Assembly: GCF_018448885.1 (NCBI RefSeq)
Contig: NZ_RCWB01000004.1
Span: 143,235 to 207,234 of the forward strand
DNA from: Photorhabdus caribbeanensis
Lineage (GTDB): Bacteria > Pseudomonadota > Gammaproteobacteria > Enterobacterales > Enterobacteriaceae
Reading direction: 5' to 3'
Length of the DNA: 64,000 nucleotides
Notes under the pieces: generated by a model
What the model was told of the DNA's origin: nothing
Database searches by the model: none
The model's input: only the letters and a program-made list of their open reading frames with translations
Position numbers and translations under genes: made by a program
Shown here: positions 47,799-57,527 of the stretch, piece by piece
Position numbering within the stretch: position 1 is the first letter of the stretch
How the letters are laid out: each line of letters begins with the position of its first letter

Positions 47799-47919
47799 AA
47801 ATTCGTCTCTTCATGTATTACTGAGTAATACAATTATAACAAGGCATAATAATGATCGCCAGCGGACTATGTTAATCCCAACGCTGACACGTTTTTTCGT
47901 CTTCGCACTTGAGTAATTT

Positions 47920-48360
47920 TTACTCAACAGGTTTAGAAAGAGGGAACCCTTTTTGCCCCGCATAGAAGACCACGAGAGTAGCGCCTTCTTTGCCTGTGTA
48001 ACCGCGATGAGTGCTGTCAACCATCTCCGGTACCACCTCTCCCGCCTTTATAAGACGTTTTTCGCCACTGGATTTTTTCTCTGCCGTTAACACCCCGTCC
48101 AGCACGTAAGCGACATTAGGTATCGGGTGCTGATGCCAGGCAAGGCTAGTATTTGGAGCAATAGTAATTTTGAGAACTGAAAGCTGAGGAGTGCCTTTAG
48201 GGTATCCCTGGTAAGACACGCCATCCCAAGACTTTTCAGTCTCAAGCAATTTTTCAACGTTAATACCAGCAGTATTGCCGCTATGGGCTTGAGTGAAAAA
48301 CGGAGCAATCAGGAAAGCAAAAGATGTAAAGGCTGATAAGGTTTGAATAGATAACCGCAT
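47920..48360 (-). CDS. Exported small cupin protein
   Basis: A 146-residue protein with a signal peptide (MRLSIQTLSAFTSFAFLIAP, ending TQAHS) and one cupin barrel. The metal-binding first motif is visible as LAWHQHPIPNVAYVLDG and the second as the DSTHRGYTG region. Cupins of this size bind a metal and have many functions (isomerase, dioxygenase, sensor); none can be picked. ATG at 48360 is chosen as the start of the signal sequence, with AAGGAAACC in front; an upstream in-frame extension to 48414 is less likely. Confidence 0.78.
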   Translation of the reverse strand: MRLSIQTLSAFTSFAFLIAPFFTQAHSGNTAGINVEKLLETEKSWDGVSYQGYPKGTPQLSVLKITIAPNTSLAWHQHPIPNVAYVLDGVLTAEKKSSGEKRLIKAGEVVPEMVDSTHRGYTGKEGATLVVFYAGQKGFPLSKPVE

Positions 48361-48663
48361 ATGGTTTCCTTGTGCATAGTGCATAAATTTGGTAGATGAC
48401 CTGTAGTGAACCATACCATGCGCACCATGATTACTTTAGAACTTTTTTAAGATACAACTTTCTCCACTGAAAACTCCGAAAACATCATTACATCACAATG
48501 TCTATTGAAACACTTAGGATTTACTTGACCAGTACAAAGGATACGAGGTATATATTTTTCATAAATTTTTTTTATATATCTGTATTTTCAGCCTCATATT
48601 CATTGATCTAGATGGATATCCTAGCTTTTTTAAAATAAACCAGAAAATATGAAGGGAGGAAGG

Positions 48664-49245
48664 ATGAGCAGTGTTATCAGAGAAATAAGTGACGCTAATA
48701 TTGCATATGCAGCAACTTTTGGTGATAAAAAAAACCTTGGTTTACCTGCTGTCAGAAGATTTGCCATATTGACGTGTATGGATGCTAGGTTAGATCCAGC
48801 AAAATTTGCAGGTTTATCTGAAGGTGACGCTCATATTATTCGTAATGCCGGCGGAAGGGCCAGCGATGATGCCATTCGTTCACTTATTATTTCCTATAAA
48901 CTTTTTGGCACAAAAGAGTGGTTTGTCATTCACCATACTAATTGTGGGATGGAACTTTTTACAGACAATATCATGGGCGATCTACTGGAAAGCAGCCTGG
49001 AAAGCGCGATAATGACGGATGAAGGATTTAAAGATGTCGGCAACGGTACAGGATCATCTGAGGGAAAATATATCAAATGGCTTACCATTAACAATCAAGT
49101 TGATAGTGTAGTTGAAGATATTCATCGTATTCGTACCCACCCTCTTGTCCCCGCAAATATCTCCATATATGGGTACATATATGATGTGAGATCAGGAAAA
49201 TTAATTGAGGTTCCTGAGGCAACAAGCATTGCAGAAGGTGATTGA
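48664..49245 (+). CDS. Beta-class carbonic anhydrase
   Basis: A 193-residue enzyme hydrating CO2 to bicarbonate. Zn-binding residues are C38 in [10 protein letters not shown]91 and C94 in HHTNCG; the D40-R42 dyad is present. [16 protein letters not shown] and the C-terminal [16 protein letters not shown] also fit the short beta-CA clade found in Gram-positives and some enterobacteria. GGGAGGAAGG gives a strong ribosome site for ATG at 48664. Confidence 0.92.
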   Translation: MSSVIREISDANIAYAATFGDKKNLGLPAVRRFAILTCMDARLDPAKFAGLSEGDAHIIRNAGGRASDDAIRSLIISYKLFGTKEWFVIHHTNCGMELFTDNIMGDLLESSLESAIMTDEGFKDVGNGTGSSEGKYIKWLTINNQVDSVVEDIHRIRTHPLVPANISIYGYIYDVRSGKLIEVPEATSIAEGD

Positions 49246-49591
49246 TTTTTCAGGAAATTTTTTAACTATTGATCTTAATTTACGATGAGCTTGCTTAAAT
49301 CTATCGGCATCAATGTGGACAAGGATGTCCATGCCTCAATGAGTGTCCACTCCTGAAATAAACAACAGTTTCAGAGAACCATTTTTATGCATAATTATCG
49401 TTAACCAGACTAAAGCATTTAGGGAATATAGGTCATATTAAAGTAGCCATTCTCCCAAATTAAATTCAATTAAAAAAATATCACGGCACATTAGAACTTT
49501 GAACGTCAATTACCCTTCTCTTCCAAACAAAATAATTAAGCCCTGAATCCTCTTTCTGAATGAAGTTGTTTTTTTACGTAATCCATCAGCA
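49246..49591. other. Intergenic, no gene recognised
   Basis: 346 bp between carbonic anhydrase and the permease, AT-rich. The pair GTGGACA ... TGTCCAC near 49314-49352 could fold but has a long loop. Nothing else recognised. Confidence 0.4.
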
Positions 49592-51193
49592 CTAATCCTC
49601 ATCCTCCGTTGGTAAAATAGCATTGGGTAAAGCGCTAAAAGTTCCCCAATAAAAGGCAATTAAAGAGATCACTGCCACTGCCACAATATCCCAAGGGGCA
49701 GGAATAATGCCTTTACCGCCAAATGTGCCTAAATAGGATAGAATGATCATGGCACTGTAAAAACCAATCAACCACAGGGCCGAGGTTATCTGTTGGCGCA
49801 AACTCACTTTGCCTGTCGGAACTTTATTTTTGAATAACAGGTAGATAAAAAACAAGACAATCTGTAATCCGAGCAACCAAGAAACCGTTTTCCAACCAGA
49901 CCAGTAAACAATGAAAGCAGAAATAATAAAAGAAAGCGGGCCAATGAGCGCAAACCATTTAACATAAAAAGGACGTTTTATCTCCCTGGCATTACGGCGT
50001 AAGGCCGAAGCGGTTACTGGCGCTAATGCATAGCTCAGAATTAACGCCGCAGAAACAACACTGATGAGTTTTTCCCATGAAGGAAAAGGTAATGTCCAAA
50101 AAACAGCAAGAATAAACGTTAACCAAAGTGCAGGACGTGGTATTCCCGATTTTTCATCAATATGGGTAAATACATTAAATAACGTCCCACTTTTTGCCCA
50201 ACCATAAACGACACGAGGAGTGGCATTCATATAAATATTCCCGGTACCGCTAGGAGAGATCACCGCATCACACACTACCAAAAAAGCGAGCCACCCTACA
50301 CCAAGAATTAAGGCTATATCCCGAAATGGCAGTGAAAAATATTGCCCAATGTTATTCCAGCCACCAACGAGTAGATCAGAGGGTATCCCGCCAAGAAACG
50401 CTAACTGTAATAAAACATAAATAACCGTAGACAGTGAAATAGACAGAATGAGAGCAATAGGAATTGTTTTTTGGGGTTTTTCCACTTCACCAGCGACAGA
50501 AATAATGGGCGTTAAGCCAAGATAAGCAAAGATAATCCCACCTGCTGAAACCGCAGCTTCAACACCCGACACTCCAAAAGGAGAAAATCCGTGAACTTGC
50601 AGATTACTCGGATTGAAATAATTAAATAGGATAATAATGACAAGCAGCGGAACGATAAACTTGAAAATACTAATAATATTGTTGGATTTCGCAAAGGTTT
50701 TCACGCTGTTGTAATTAAGATAAAAGAAAAATGCTAATAAAATAAATTGAACCAGCCAGCCTATCAGAGTCGGATCGCCAGAACCTGGCTGACTGAGAAA
50801 TGGAAACCACGCCGCCGCATATTGTCGAGCGGCGACGACTTCAATGGCTATTAAGCTGGAAAACGCAATTAAGGTGATAGAACCCATTAAATATCCCATG
50901 AGTTCACCATGAGAAAACACCGGGTAACGGATAATGCCGCCTGATTTCGGCAGTGCCGCACCTAACTCGCAATAAACAATGCCGAGTAAGAGCACAGCAA
51001 TACCGCCAATCACCCAGGAAAAAATCCCTGCTGGTCCTGCAATAACAGACACATGACTGGCCGCAAATAACCAGCCAGAGCCAAAAATAGCCCCTAATCC
51101 GATGAAGGTTAAATCCATGAGTGTTAACTGTTTCTTAAATTTACCCTGCCCCGAATCGGATTTTGGCCGTGAAGAAGCTTCATATAGCGCCAT
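49592..51193 (-). CDS. APC-superfamily amino acid permease
   Basis: A 533-residue membrane transporter with about 12-14 helices. The first helix carries the APC substrate-binding motif LIFIGLGAIFGSGWLFA-type sequence (TFIGLGAIFGSGWLFAASHV), and the sixth the GGIIFAYLGLTPI segment. Related proteins are annotated as amino acid/amine permeases. It is last in the minus-strand run of the hydroxyproline cluster (60 bp beyond the aldehyde dehydrogenase), so hydroxyproline or proline is the likely substrate by context. Confidence 0.85.
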   Translation of the reverse strand: MALYEASSRPKSDSGQGKFKKQLTLMDLTFIGLGAIFGSGWLFAASHVSVIAGPAGIFSWVIGGIAVLLLGIVYCELGAALPKSGGIIRYPVFSHGELMGYLMGSITLIAFSSLIAIEVVAARQYAAAWFPFLSQPGSGDPTLIGWLVQFILLAFFFYLNYNSVKTFAKSNNIISIFKFIVPLLVIIILFNYFNPSNLQVHGFSPFGVSGVEAAVSAGGIIFAYLGLTPIISVAGEVEKPQKTIPIALILSISLSTVIYVLLQLAFLGGIPSDLLVGGWNNIGQYFSLPFRDIALILGVGWLAFLVVCDAVISPSGTGNIYMNATPRVVYGWAKSGTLFNVFTHIDEKSGIPRPALWLTFILAVFWTLPFPSWEKLISVVSAALILSYALAPVTASALRRNAREIKRPFYVKWFALIGPLSFIISAFIVYWSGWKTVSWLLGLQIVLFFIYLLFKNKVPTGKVSLRQQITSALWLIGFYSAMIILSYLGTFGGKGIIPAPWDIVAVAVISLIAFYWGTFSALPNAILPTEDED

Positions 51194-51253
51194 AATTATT
51201 CGCCCTTTTCTGTTTTTTATTTGGTATACGTCAAAGTCGGGTAACTGTGGGTT

Positions 51254-52837
51254 TTACAACACCTCCCGGCTCATTACCCCATTGATTAATCGAGAAATAT
51301 TTAACGGATTATGATCTTGCAGTGCAGGCGGAAGTAAGGATTTGGGATAGTTTTGGAAACAGACCGGGCGCAGAAAACGCCAGATAGCCAGTGTGCCAAC
51401 GGAAGTCCCTCTGGCATCCGACGTCGCAGGGTAAGGCCCGCCATGAACCACGGCATCACACACTTCAACGCCTGTCGGGTAGCCATTGACAACCACCCTG
51501 CCCGCAATGTTTTGTAATCGTTGACTGAACTCGTGTGCATGAGCTAATTCATCATCCTCACCAATCAAGGTAGCGGTAAGCTGCCCCGGCAAACAGTCAA
51601 TTGCACGCAAAAGCTGATATTGACTTTCGACTTCGACCACAATCGCAACAGGGCCAAACACCTCCTCTTGCAACAAGGCATTTTTACTCAACAGCAAAGC
51701 AATATCGGCGCGATACAGCATTGCGCTTGCCTGACTTTCATCATGTTCGCCAATGGCTAACCGTGTCATTAAGGGTTCACCATCCAGTTGATGAATACCT
51801 TTTTGATAGTTGAGCAATGTGCCTTGGTTTAGCATTGCTTGTGCCGGACGAAGCGTGATTTCCTGCATCAATTGCGTAATAAATTGATCAAATTCTGCTG
51901 AACGAATACCCAAGATTATTCCTGGCTTGGTACAAAACTGACCGCTACCTAATGTGAATGAATTTGCCAATTCTTGGGCGATCTGTTTTCCCCGCTGTGC
52001 TAAGGCGTTTGGCAGCACAATGACCGGGTTGATACTCGACATTTCAGCAAAAACCGGAATAGGTTGTGGTCGCTGCATAGCCATATTAAACAGAGCACGC
52101 CCACCAGCGAGCGAGCCGGTAAAACCAACTGCTTGAATAATTGGGTGTTTGACGAGATCTGCCCCCACGCTATTACCATAAATCATATTGAATACACCTG
52201 CGGGCATTTGTGCGGCGATAATCGCGCGTTCAATGGCTTCTGCGATGATTTCGGCGGTAGCCATATGGCCGCTATGTGCCTTGAAAACAACGGTACAGCC
52301 CGCGGCTAATGCTGACGCCGTGTCACCACCAGCGGTTGAAAAAGCCAACGGGAAATTACTGGCGCCAAAAACCGCAATCGGGCCTAGAGGAATATGGCAT
52401 TGGCGAATATCAACTCTGGGGAACGGTTTTCTCTCGGGTTGCGCAGTATCAATGCGGGCAGCATAAATATCACCACGGCGTAACAGCGTGGCAAACAGCC
52501 TCATTTGCCCGCTGGTTCTCGACCGTTCACCCTGGAGTCGAGCTGGAGGTAAAGCCGTTTCTTCTGATACAAGGGCAATGAAATCATCACCGAGAGCATC
52601 AATTTCATCGGCAATTTTATCTAAAAAAACGGCACGTTCTTCTAACGATGTCTGGCTATAACGGGTAAATGCATCGGCGGCGGCTTGAGCGGCGAGATCG
52701 ACCTCATGTCGTGTAGCTTGATAAAACGCATAACCTGTTGGTGAGTTATCCGCCGCTCGCCAACTGTGCAAACAGCGCTCTCCCTCTGCTTGCCTGCAAC
52801 CACCAATAAACTGCCTACCTGAATGTGTTACCAACAT
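51254..52837 (-). CDS. Alpha-ketoglutarate semialdehyde dehydrogenase
   Basis: A 527-residue aldehyde dehydrogenase oxidising 2,5-dioxopentanoate (alpha-ketoglutarate semialdehyde) to 2-oxoglutarate with NAD(P). Typical of the KGSADH group used for hydroxyproline and sugar acids: GPIAVFGASNFPLAFSTAGG for the cofactor, catalytic Glu in PVFAEMSSINP and catalytic Cys in GSGQFCTKPG. GGAGGAATC ribosome site. It follows the DapA-like gene by 41 bp and supplies the last step of the pathway. Confidence 0.9.
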   Translation of the reverse strand: MLVTHSGRQFIGGCRQAEGERCLHSWRAADNSPTGYAFYQATRHEVDLAAQAAADAFTRYSQTSLEERAVFLDKIADEIDALGDDFIALVSEETALPPARLQGERSRTSGQMRLFATLLRRGDIYAARIDTAQPERKPFPRVDIRQCHIPLGPIAVFGASNFPLAFSTAGGDTASALAAGCTVVFKAHSGHMATAEIIAEAIERAIIAAQMPAGVFNMIYGNSVGADLVKHPIIQAVGFTGSLAGGRALFNMAMQRPQPIPVFAEMSSINPVIVLPNALAQRGKQIAQELANSFTLGSGQFCTKPGIILGIRSAEFDQFITQLMQEITLRPAQAMLNQGTLLNYQKGIHQLDGEPLMTRLAIGEHDESQASAMLYRADIALLLSKNALLQEEVFGPVAIVVEVESQYQLLRAIDCLPGQLTATLIGEDDELAHAHEFSQRLQNIAGRVVVNGYPTGVEVCDAVVHGGPYPATSDARGTSVGTLAIWRFLRPVCFQNYPKSLLPPALQDHNPLNISRLINGVMSREVL

Positions 52838-52878
52838 AATGATTCCTCCAAGGGGATCAGAAACGGTTACCGCCCAAT

Positions 52879-53799
52879 TCAGAGACCTACATCGGGCAGT
52901 GAAGGACGATTAGCGAGAGCTTGTTCTACAATGGCCCGTACTTCCGCCAATATTTCCCCTTCGAGTGGTAAACGCGGTGGACGGGTAATGGCGCTACCAC
53001 GGCCAACCATTTCTTCGCACAGTTTGATGCATTGCACCAAATCAGGGCGGAAATCCAAATGCAACAGAGGCATAAACCAGCGATATAATTCCCTCGCTTC
53101 TTCATAACGTTTCTGTTTAGCCAGACGAAATAACGTCTCTCCTTCCCGTGGAAAAGCATTGGACATACCTGAAATCCACCCTTCTGCGCCCACTGCGACT
53201 GACTCTAAAACGACGTCATCCAAACCGGCAAAAAGAATGAAGCGATCGCCTGCTTCGTTGGGAATATCACTAAAAGGACGGGTATTGCCTGATGAATCTT
53301 TAAATGCAACGATATTTTCGCAATCGGCCAAAGAAATCAGCATTTTCGGCGTAATATCATTTTTATATAGCAGAGGGTTGTTATATAGCATGACGGGTAA
53401 ATCGGTAGAGGCGGCAATTGTACGGAAATACGCCCTGTTTTCTTTCGGTGTTGGGGTATAAACCAGAGGCGGCATGATCATCACCCCATTAGCCCCAGCC
53501 TGACGGCATTCAAAGACCATTTTGCACGCATTATCGGTTGTTAATTCCGCGATACCCGAGAGAACAGGAACTTTTCCACCAGCAACATCTATTGCAAGTT
53601 CAACGATAGCACGCTTCTCCTTCATAGACAGAGATGTGTTTTCCCCCACAGAACCATTAACGACTAAACCGGAAACTCCATCTTTAATCAGGTTCGTCAT
53701 TACCTTCTTTGTGGCGTCGAAATTAATGGAAAAATCGAGGTTAAATTGTGTCGTCACTGCCGGAAAAACACCCTGCCAATTAACCTTTCTTTTATTCAT
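52879..53799 (-). CDS. DapA-like pyrroline-4-hydroxy-2-carboxylate deaminase
   Basis: A 306-residue member of the N-acetylneuraminate lyase/DapA superfamily. Barrel features: GVFPAVTTQFN, the GLVVNGSVGENTSLS substrate-carboxylate loop, MLYNNPLLYKNDITP and the Schiff-base Lys in VAFKDSSGNTR. In hydroxyproline catabolism the DapA homologue deaminates the pyrroline to alpha-ketoglutarate semialdehyde, which the next gene oxidises. The assignment comes from its neighbours; sequence alone only gives the superfamily. GGGGAGAGC precedes the ATG. Confidence 0.85.
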   Translation of the reverse strand: MNKRKVNWQGVFPAVTTQFNLDFSINFDATKKVMTNLIKDGVSGLVVNGSVGENTSLSMKEKRAIVELAIDVAGGKVPVLSGIAELTTDNACKMVFECRQAGANGVMIMPPLVYTPTPKENRAYFRTIAASTDLPVMLYNNPLLYKNDITPKMLISLADCENIVAFKDSSGNTRPFSDIPNEAGDRFILFAGLDDVVLESVAVGAEGWISGMSNAFPREGETLFRLAKQKRYEEARELYRWFMPLLHLDFRPDLVQCIKLCEEMVGRGSAITRPPRLPLEGEILAEVRAIVEQALANRPSLPDVGL

Positions 53800-54015
53800 A
53801 GCTCTCCCCTTTGATCATTGATTTACTTGATATTTAAAATGCAAATTGTTTTTACCTTGTTAAAAAAATGTGATTCATTGGTTTTGATGGAATGATGGCT
53901 ATTTCACTACAGAGAAGCTTGTGACTTTTCGCAGTAAACAATGACGAAATTAGCATAATAGGAATGGCAAACTTATTGGATCACGAAAGAACGGCAATAT
54001 CAGGAAAACAGCAAA

Positions 54016-54852
54016 TTACTCCAGCCCTATTGACTGACGAAAATCACTGGGCGTGAGTCCAGTTGACGCTTTAAATTGCCGAGTAAATGCGCTGTGATCC
54101 GTATAACCACATTGCAAGGCGACATCTGTGATAGGTAATTCTGTAGCCAACAATTCAGAAGCTTTTTCAATTCTAATTTTGTGGATCATTTGCCGAGGCG
54201 TCAGGTGAAAGATACGTTTACAGTAACGTTCCAATTGAGCAACTGAGAGATGTGTTAAATAAGTTAGCTCTTCGAGACGAATTGTTCGATCAAAATTTTC
54301 ACGAATATAATCATCGACGATAGCCAACTTTTGGTATACCGGGTGATTTTCCTTAACTTCCATCAAATCATGAGAAATTCCTGCCATACCAATAACTTGA
54401 TTATGTTGATCATACAATGGCAATTTATATGTCATGCACCAACCTGCTTTGCGTCCATGATAAAAGTGGAGTTCCAGTTGGTTTTGGATAATTATCCCTT
54501 GATGTAACACACGCAAATCCTGTTCAGTGTAACAGCTACCCATCTGAGCAGGAAAGATCTCGGAAGAGGTTTTACCGAGTAGCGAAGAGATCGACTTAAA
54601 TCCGCAGCGTGTGGCTAGCGTAAAGTTCGCAATGAGATAACGTGCTTTGATATCTTTGATAAAAAAAACCACGCTGGGAATTGCATTTAACAATGGTGTA
54701 ATTAAAGCAACCGCATTGAGAATATCTTGCAGGTTATTGGGTTTTTGATTAACGAATCCACTACAAAGCGCCGATAAAAACTCAACATTACAAACGTCAT
54801 GACCATTTGTGCCAATGCCGTTTTTTTCATTGTTCTGGTATATATTCATCAT
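54016..54852 (-). CDS. AraC-type regulator with PAS-like input domain
   Basis: A 278-residue regulator. Residues about 40-160 form a PAS-like sensor (VFFIKDIKARYLIANFTLAT ... LYDQHNQVIGMAGISHDLME), and about 170-275 the AraC double HTH (IRLEELTYLTHLSVAQLERY, then ITDVALQCGYTDHSAFTRQF, and TGLTPSDFRQ). ATG at 54852 is preceded by TGGAGG; a longer extension to 54921 is unsupported. Position between the two arms of the hydroxyproline cluster makes it the probable local regulator. Confidence 0.9.
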   Translation of the reverse strand: MMNIYQNNEKNGIGTNGHDVCNVEFLSALCSGFVNQKPNNLQDILNAVALITPLLNAIPSVVFFIKDIKARYLIANFTLATRCGFKSISSLLGKTSSEIFPAQMGSCYTEQDLRVLHQGIIIQNQLELHFYHGRKAGWCMTYKLPLYDQHNQVIGMAGISHDLMEVKENHPVYQKLAIVDDYIRENFDRTIRLEELTYLTHLSVAQLERYCKRIFHLTPRQMIHKIRIEKASELLATELPITDVALQCGYTDHSAFTRQFKASTGLTPSDFRQSIGLE

Positions 54853-55211
54853 CGATACCTCCAGTCTATTTACCTTGATTAAAAAGATAAATATCAGATT
54901 CGATGTATTAGCAATATTCAAAAGAGCTATTTTGTGTTCATGTGATAATTGTCACAGAAAGTTATTCCGCTTTTCTTATTTACCTATTTGATTTTATAGA
55001 TCAATTTATAAATTTTTCTGGTAAAAACAGAAATAATCCTTATTAGGTTTATTTATAACTTTTCATTTCATTATCTTATTGGAATGTCTCACTGATAATT
55101 CAGTGATTCTTTCATTGTGCTGATTTCAGCATATTGCAATATGAAACTCATCAAGCGACCGACGAAATACCACGCCACTATTGATTAAAAATACATTAAT
55201 TGGGTGGCTAT
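54853..55211. promoter_or_regulatory. Divergent control region of the hydroxyproline cluster
   Basis: 359 bp of AT-rich DNA separating the araC-type gene from the epimerase operon; it should hold both promoters and the regulator's sites. TGTGATAATTGTCACA at 54939-54954 is a perfect CRP-type palindrome (TGTGA-N6-TCACA). No gene is seen. Confidence 0.7.
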
Positions 55212-56150
55212 ATGGCAGACCAGATTATTCGCGTCATTGATTCACACACCGGTGGAGAACCCACCCGCACGGTAATCGAGGGATTTCCATCTCTTGGCAA
55301 AGGAACCGTTGCCAAACAGCGTCAACGCTTTGAAGCTGAATTTGATCACTGGCGCAAGGCTCTCATTCTTGAACCAAAAGGGAATGATGTGTTGGTCGGC
55401 GCACTTTTATGTCCGCCTAGTGTACCTAACGCCGATATAGGGGTGATCTTCTTTAATAACGCGGGGTATTTAGGCATGTGCGGCCACGGCACTATGGGCC
55501 TTATTGCTTCGCTCCATCATCTGGGCTGGTTGAACCCTAGCAAGTATAAAATTGAGACCCCTGTCGGGATTGTCGAGGCGGTACTCCATGAGGATGGAGC
55601 AGTGTCTGTTTATAATGTCCCCTCTTATCGTTATCAGCAAAATGTCACCGTGAACGTGCCCGGTATGGGGAATGTTAATGGAGACATTGCCTGGGGAGGA
55701 AATTGGTTTTTTCTGATCGGTCAACATAATCTGTCTCTAACCCCCCACCATATCGACGAACTCACACAATACAGTTGGGCCGTTAGGCAAGCACTAGAAC
55801 AAGCTGGGATAACCGGTGAAAACGGTGAGTGTATCGACCATATTGAATTGTTCGCTCCTGATAATGATACAGATAGTCGCAATTTTGTGTTATGTCCGGG
55901 GAAAGCCTATGACCGTTCACCGTGTGGCACGGGAACAAGTGCTAAGTTAGCCTGTCTGGCGGCGGATGGAAAATTGCAGCCGGGTGAAATTTGGCGCCAA
56001 TCCAGCATTATTGGAAGTGTTTTTGAAGCCCAATATCAGTGGATTGGTCAGAAAATTGCCCCAGAGATCCGAGGAACAGCCCATGTCTACGGTGATAACA
56101 AGTTAATCATTGCCAAAAGCGATCCGTTTGTCTGGGGAATCAATATATGA
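55212..56150 (+). CDS. 4-hydroxyproline 2-epimerase (proline racemase family)
   Basis: A 312-residue cofactor-independent epimerase interconverting trans-4-hydroxy-L-proline and cis-4-hydroxy-D-proline. Both catalytic Cys are present, in GMCGHGTMG and [10 protein letters not shown]; the opening [16 protein letters not shown] is typical. Two Cys separate epimerases from the Thr-containing dehydratases. The ATG at 55212 follows GGGTGGC; TTG at 55200 is an alternative. First gene of the plus-strand arm; the stop overlaps the next gene by 4 bp. Confidence 0.94.
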   Translation: MADQIIRVIDSHTGGEPTRTVIEGFPSLGKGTVAKQRQRFEAEFDHWRKALILEPKGNDVLVGALLCPPSVPNADIGVIFFNNAGYLGMCGHGTMGLIASLHHLGWLNPSKYKIETPVGIVEAVLHEDGAVSVYNVPSYRYQQNVTVNVPGMGNVNGDIAWGGNWFFLIGQHNLSLTPHHIDELTQYSWAVRQALEQAGITGENGECIDHIELFAPDNDTDSRNFVLCPGKAYDRSPCGTGTSAKLACLAADGKLQPGEIWRQSSIIGSVFEAQYQWIGQKIAPEIRGTAHVYGDNKLIIAKSDPFVWGINI

Positions 56151-57274
56151 CCCCCTCCCAAATACCGGATGTCATTATCGTTGGCGCCGGCATCGTTGGA
56201 GCCGCATGTGCCTATCAGTTGGTACAGGATGGTTTGAGCGTCGCTGTAATTGATGATGGTGGTAAAGGGGCAACACAAGCAGGAATGGGGCATCTCGTGT
56301 GTATGGACGACAATCCTGCTGAACTGGCATTGAGTCGTTACTCATTAGATATATGGCGAACATTCACCCCACATATGCCAGAAAATTGTGCATGGCGTAG
56401 ATGCGGCACGCTTTGGCTGGCGGATGCAGAGGATGAAATGGAACTGGCTGAGGAAAAAAGCGCACGTCTTACCGCCTATGAAATCGAAAATACTCCAATG
56501 ACAGCGACACAAATTCATCAGATGGAACCTATGGTGAGAAGTGGGATTGCCGGTGGTTTGTCTGTTCCTGGGGATGGGATTGTCTATGCGCCAAATGTCG
56601 TACACTGGTTTCTTGCTCGCTGTCACGAAAAGATTCAGTTTATTAAAGGGCAAGTGCATGCCTTAGAGCCTCAAACCGTTGTGCTGCGTGATGGAAAAAA
56701 ATATTGTGCGCCGAGAATATTGCTCGCAAATGGGTTGTGGAGCACACATCTGTTACCTGAATTACCGATTGTTCCTAAAAAAGGGCAATTGGCAATTACA
56801 GATCGTTACCCTACCTGCATTACACATCAACTGGTGGAATTGGGGTATAGCGCCAGTACACATACCTCGGATGGTACGTCAATCGCTTTTAACGTTCAGG
56901 CTCGCCCTACTGGTCAGCTCCTAATCGGCTCTTCACGCCAATTCCATAACCAACAACACACTATTGATCTCGCTCTACTTCGTTCTATGCTCCAACGCGC
57001 ACTGTACTTTTTACCTCAACTTGGTCAGATGAATATTTTACGCTGTTGGTCCGGCTTTCGTGCTGCGACTCCAGATGGCTTGCCGCTATTGGGGCAACAT
57101 CCTGACTACGAATGGCTATGGTTGGCTGTAGGCCATGAAGGATTAGGCGTGACGACCGCACCGGGCAGCGCCAAAATCATCTCTGCATTGATGCTGAATA
57201 GAAAAACGGAGATTGATCCATTGCCTTACCAACCTGCACGTTTTACTGCCATAACCCGTCAGAGGTTGCCATGA
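56147..57274 (+). CDS. D-hydroxyproline dehydrogenase, FAD (DAO-type) subunit
   Basis: A 375-residue FAD oxidoreductase of the D-amino-acid-oxidase/glycine-oxidase fold, like HcnC of hydrogen cyanide synthase. N-terminal dinucleotide motif [29 protein letters not shown], and near the end [17 protein letters not shown] with [16 protein letters not shown]. Overlaps both neighbours by 4 bp. With the next two genes it builds a heteromeric dehydrogenase oxidising cis-4-hydroxy-D-proline to the pyrroline. Confidence 0.9.
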   Translation: MTPSQIPDVIIVGAGIVGAACAYQLVQDGLSVAVIDDGGKGATQAGMGHLVCMDDNPAELALSRYSLDIWRTFTPHMPENCAWRRCGTLWLADAEDEMELAEEKSARLTAYEIENTPMTATQIHQMEPMVRSGIAGGLSVPGDGIVYAPNVVHWFLARCHEKIQFIKGQVHALEPQTVVLRDGKKYCAPRILLANGLWSTHLLPELPIVPKKGQLAITDRYPTCITHQLVELGYSASTHTSDGTSIAFNVQARPTGQLLIGSSRQFHNQQHTIDLALLRSMLQRALYFLPQLGQMNILRCWSGFRAATPDGLPLLGQHPDYEWLWLAVGHEGLGVTTAPGSAKIISALMLNRKTEIDPLPYQPARFTAITRQRLP

Positions 57275-57525
57275 CACTCAAAAAACCACCATTTATTGCT
57301 CTATTTATTGATGGCGAACTGATCACCGTGCCTACGGGGATTACTGTTGCGGCGGCGATCGCTTATACCGGTGATGAGCATTGCCGTATGTCTGTATCAC
57401 ATCAATTGAGAGTACCTTTTTGTGGTATGGGGATCTGCCAGGAGTGTCGTTTGATGATTAACGGTCGCCGTCGTGTAGCGTGCCAGACAGTTTGTGAAAT
57501 AGGTATGAAAATCGAGAGGATCTGA
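57271..57525 (+). CDS. Small 2Fe-2S subunit of D-hydroxyproline dehydrogenase
   Basis: An 84-residue ferredoxin-like protein (HcnA type). The cluster ligands are in VPFCGMGICQECRLMING and RVACQT (Cys-x5-Cys-x2-Cys ... Cys). It carries electrons between the two flavin subunits or to an acceptor. ATGA overlap with the previous gene, 2 bp from the next one. Confidence 0.92.
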   Translation: MTLKKPPFIALFIDGELITVPTGITVAAAIAYTGDEHCRMSVSHQLRVPFCGMGICQECRLMINGRRRVACQTVCEIGMKIERI

Positions 57526-57527
57526 AT